7,741 nucleotides of DNA from Balneolales bacterium (GTDB taxonomy: Bacteria > Bacteroidota > Rhodothermia > Balneolales > Natronogracilivirgulaceae), in assembly GCA_007120555.1 (NCBI GenBank), contig SKNL01000156.1, positions 1 to 7,741 on the forward strand. Reading direction: 5' to 3'. The first letter of the stretch is position 1; each line of letters opens with the position of its first letter. This document shows positions 5,706 through 7,741 of the stretch, one piece after another. Made by a program: the position numbers and the translations under genes. Below the pieces are notes generated by a model. It saw nothing but the letters and a program-made list of their open reading frames with translations, made no database searches and was not told the origin of the DNA.

Positions 5706-6517
5706 GATTCCTCTACTGTAATCGAAGTGAAGAGATTCAATGTTCGCGATTCTTCAATATATTGCTCAAATGCCACTTGTATTTGTGGCGGAAGCCGGAA
5801 ACGGGGATGCCCCGAAAGGTCACCGCGCACGAATTTGTGAAACATGTAATTCATCCAGCTGCCTGGACTGTTACGGATGCGACGCGTAAAATGCTCTTCC
5901 TCCCAGGTGTTGGTCCCGTGAAAACAGCGGATAAAAAGTCCGGCATGCTCTTTCGGAAGCTTGATGTACCGGCGTTTCATCCATTCCCTCAGATAGACCG
6001 TATCTTCAGCTCTGCGATACTCAGGATAACGAATGTTTTTGCTTCGCCTGTGCATAATGCTTCCGGGTATGCCATCCGGAAGATATCCAATATACGGAAG
6101 AGAAAAAAAATCGGGATTGTCCAGATGCATCAGGGAGGCGGACAGACAGCAGGCATCGTAGCCCTGATCCAGAAAGACGGCCTGTGCAGCAATCCGTTCC
6201 GGATGATACCAGTCGTCATCATCCCATTGTACAATGTAATCTCCTTCGGCGTACTGCAACGCGATATTACGCAAGGTTCCCAGAACCAGGCTGGAGGCAC
6301 GGGGTATCCGGACATAGGTCACATCTGCAGGATCGATATCCCGGAAAAGGGGAGAATAGTCCTCTTGTCCGTCATCAATGACCACAAGCTCTCTGTTGGG
6401 ATAGGTCTGGTTCTGGAAACATGCCACGGCCCGCTCCGCAAGCCGTTTGCGGTTGGCGGTGACCATCAGACAACTTACCCTCGGAATCCCGTTTTCGGCA
6501 TTTCTCTTCATTCTCAT
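5702..6517 (-). CDS. Family-2 glycosyltransferase, paralogue B, with complete catalytic motifs
   Basis: The product is 271 residues and carries the GT2 GT-A fold: PRVSCLMVTANR (12-23), ELVVIDDG (43-50), GTLRN (80-84), then the metal site YIVQWDDDDWYHPERI (94-109) and an ED pair (171-172) where the catalytic base is expected. All of these look intact, unlike the paralogue at 1612-2412. The C-terminus HPRFRLP (237-243) through ESR...TSI is shared with that paralogue. The protein is soluble and most likely cytoplasmic. Two starts are possible: ATG at 6517 or the ATG two codons later (6511), and neither has a strong Shine-Dalgarno; I keep the first. It ends in TGA overlapping the GT4 start (ATGA), so it heads a coupled three-gene unit with GT4 and the membrane protein. 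The donor sugar cannot be read from sequence. The lipocalin-like gene ends 30 bp upstream on the same strand. Confidence 0.88.
   Translation of the reverse strand: MRMKRNAENGIPRVSCLMVTANRKRLAERAVACFQNQTYPNRELVVIDDGQEDYSPLFRDIDPADVTYVRIPRASSLVLGTLRNIALQYAEGDYIVQWDDDDWYHPERIAAQAVFLDQGYDACCLSASLMHLDNPDFFSLPYIGYLPDGIPGSIMHRRSKNIRYPEYRRAEDTVYLREWMKRRYIKLPKEHAGLFIRCFHGTNTWEEEHFTRRIRNSPGSWMNYMFHKFVRGDLSGHPRFRLPPQIQVAFEQYIEESRTLNLFTSITVEES
5709..5714 (-). promoter_or_regulatory. Ribosome binding site for the GT4 gene
   Basis: On the minus strand AGAGGA lies three bases before the ATG at 5705-5703, inside the end of the GT2-B coding region. Spacing is slightly short, but the site supports this start and independent loading of ribosomes in addition to coupling through the ATGA overlap. 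Confidence 0.55.
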
Positions 6518-6547
6518 ATCAAATACTTTATACGGCCAATTTACGAC

Positions 6548-7672
6548 TCAATGAACCAGGAAAAAATTATAATTTATCGGGATATTTCCGTTCAGTTTTC
6601 CGGTTCCGACATACTCAATGACCTCACCGCCCAGAAAGCTCCGGACAAGCCTTCGACGGATCCCACCCACTTCCTCAAGGAAGGAGACATGTTGAAAATC
6701 CTGCTGTCGGTTGATTACACTTCGCTTTCCCGAGTCAAATACCACTTCCAGATACCGCGGAACGGTCCGGCCCCCAATCCGGTCAGAATCGAGTACGGCA
6801 ATCTGCTTTGGCCTCTCAAGTATGGTGGGCGAATTTTCCCGGATAAGCGAAAGACCGATCACATCGGCACGGGATCTTTTTTTGGGAACGAGATAATAAC
6901 CGATGTGAAAACCGCTGTCTGTGTGGGTAATGTGCCGGAATCCCTTGTCGACTACTTTGGATGACAGATTGGTCTGGAACGTGTGGTCCATGTAGGCGGT
7001 GCCGCTCACCTCAAGGGTGTCATTGTCGATGGCTACGATGCCGGTCACCTCGGCACGCGGTATATGCACGAAAATGCCCATGTCCTCATTCTCAAGGCGA
7101 AATACGCCGTCCCCCCAGGTATATCCCTGATGGATATCGTGAAAATCCAGATCCACAAGGTAGCTGACGCCATCTTTTGAGGTCCGGTAATAGATATGGT
7201 GTCCGTATGGAAGTTTTCCGGACAGATAGATTTCACGGCCCTCGTGGAGACGGATCTTGTTGCGGTCCTCATCAATGACCAGGTGCTCAATTGCAAACTC
7301 ACGGGCCACATTGTAGTTGTTGCCCTTGAAATTGGACACGAACAGTTTGCCTCCGCTCACAGGGCTTTTGAAACTGCCAAAGTTGGCAAGCGAAAAAGTC
7401 AGGTGCAGATGGAGGTCGTTTTCGAGAAAGACGTGGTAGCTCCAGAACTCGTTGTAGTAGTCGCCGCTCATGGTATGTGGGAGCATGTCAGCCCACCCGG
7501 TTTGCCTCAGATCACCCTCAGGCGTACCGGGTTTGAAGGTTTCTTCCTCCACAGCCGGCACCCCGGCATGGCTGAAGCCCGGTATGGTCAGCAAAAGCAC
7601 GAGAAGTGTACTTAAGCCAAAATACAAAGTGTGTTTGTACGTAATACTTTCTAATCGGTATTGTGATAACAT
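6548..7672 (-). CDS. Secreted lipocalin-fold protein of the CrtC/AttH/Svf1-like type
   Basis: I choose the ATG at 7672-7670 (374 residues). The frame continues open to a TTG at 7735, but the downstream ATG gives a better signal peptide: residues 1-36 with a hydrophobic core LYFGLSTLLVLLLTIPGF and cleavage after SHA. The mature part is rich in beta-strand patterns. An N-terminal half contains YNEFWSYHVFLEN (73-85) followed by LHLHLTFSLANFG. A second half contains GTAYMDHTFQTN (224-235), which recalls the G-x-x-Y-x-D-H motif of CrtC (hydroxyneurosporene hydratase) and AttH-type double-lipocalin proteins. The similarity is by eye. Members of this fold bind or modify hydrophobic molecules, so a periplasmic lipid-binding role is plausible but unproven; there is no evidence here for carotenoid chemistry. 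No lipobox is seen (no Cys near the cleavage site). No clear Shine-Dalgarno precedes the ATG. It lies 30 bp upstream of the GT2-B operon and may be its first gene. The 69 bp upstream to the window end show no confident promoter. Confidence 0.62.
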   Translation of the reverse strand: MLSQYRLESITYKHTLYFGLSTLLVLLLTIPGFSHAGVPAVEEETFKPGTPEGDLRQTGWADMLPHTMSGDYYNEFWSYHVFLENDLHLHLTFSLANFGSFKSPVSGGKLFVSNFKGNNYNVAREFAIEHLVIDEDRNKIRLHEGREIYLSGKLPYGHHIYYRTSKDGVSYLVDLDFHDIHQGYTWGDGVFRLENEDMGIFVHIPRAEVTGIVAIDNDTLEVSGTAYMDHTFQTNLSSKVVDKGFRHITHTDSGFHIGYYLVPKKRSRADVIGLSLIRENSPTILERPKQIAVLDSDRIGGRTVPRYLEVVFDSGKRSVINRQQDFQHVSFLEEVGGIRRRLVRSFLGGEVIEYVGTGKLNGNIPINYNFFLVH

Positions 7673-7741
7673 AATATCGGATATTACAGTAAAACCGGTC
7701 GGCCCGGTCTTACGTTTACATTCATACAATCGCAAATTTCA

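Noticed and set aside
5762..6964. A 400-codon open frame on the plus strand across the GT2-B gene, the gap and the end of the lipocalin-like gene
   Set aside because: It lies antisense to two well-supported genes, shows no recognisable domain, and spans their intergenic gap. It is best explained as a shadow frame caused by the codon pattern of the real genes.
7196..7615. A 139-codon open frame on the plus strand opposite the lipocalin-like gene
   Set aside because: Antisense shadow; the minus-strand gene has a signal peptide and family-like motifs, while this frame has neither.
7673..7735. TTG start at 7735 extending the lipocalin-like protein by 21 residues
   Set aside because: The extension is polar and would push the signal peptide far from the N-terminus. 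The ATG at 7672 gives a better-placed signal sequence.

Overview
The window reads as a chromosomal stretch from a Gram-negative (two-membrane) bacterium. It carries an outer-membrane TolC-type channel, a periplasmic MlaC-type lipid carrier and a cluster of envelope-glycan glycosyltransferases. Base composition looks balanced (roughly half G+C). Several confident genes lack a clear Shine-Dalgarno sequence (mlaC, both GT2 genes, the lipocalin-like gene), which recalls the Bacteroidota/Balneolota side of the tree. That placement is a guess from style, not from a marker gene. I see no rRNA, tRNA, CRISPR array, insertion sequence or phage gene.

Layout. (a) 1-1509, plus strand: the 3' part of a TolC-family outer-membrane channel gene, a 250-bp gap rich in palindromes, then mlaC. 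This is the tail of a lipid-transport locus whose other parts probably lie to the left of the window. (b) 1612-2412, minus strand: a family-2 glycosyltransferase (GT2-A) converging on mlaC, with an altered DXD motif. (c) 2413-2658: an AT-rich divergent intergenic region with an unusual density of short inverted repeats. (d) 2659-3690, plus strand: a GT8-like (GT-A fold) glycosyltransferase with a clear DXD and an HFGW...KPW motif. It ends only 3 bp from the convergent membrane-protein gene. (e) 7672-3694, minus strand, read right to left: a secreted CrtC/AttH-like lipocalin-fold protein, a second GT2 (GT2-B, a paralogue of GT2-A), a GT4-type GT-B glycosyltransferase, and a multi-spanning membrane protein. 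The last three are joined by two 4-bp ATGA stop/start overlaps, so they are almost certainly one translationally coupled operon. The lipocalin-like gene sits 30 bp upstream and may be co-transcribed.

Working model. The GT2-B/GT4/membrane-protein operon plus the flanking GT8-like and GT2-A genes look like a small module that builds, and perhaps flips, a surface glycan or glycolipid. It lies beside a lipid-trafficking (TolC/MlaC) locus. The glycan and the sugar specificities cannot be read from sequence alone. The most notable points are the GT2 paralogue pair, which share an unusual C-terminal signature while one copy has lost catalytic-motif residues, the tightly coupled GT2-GT4-membrane cassette, and the palindrome-dense divergent control region.
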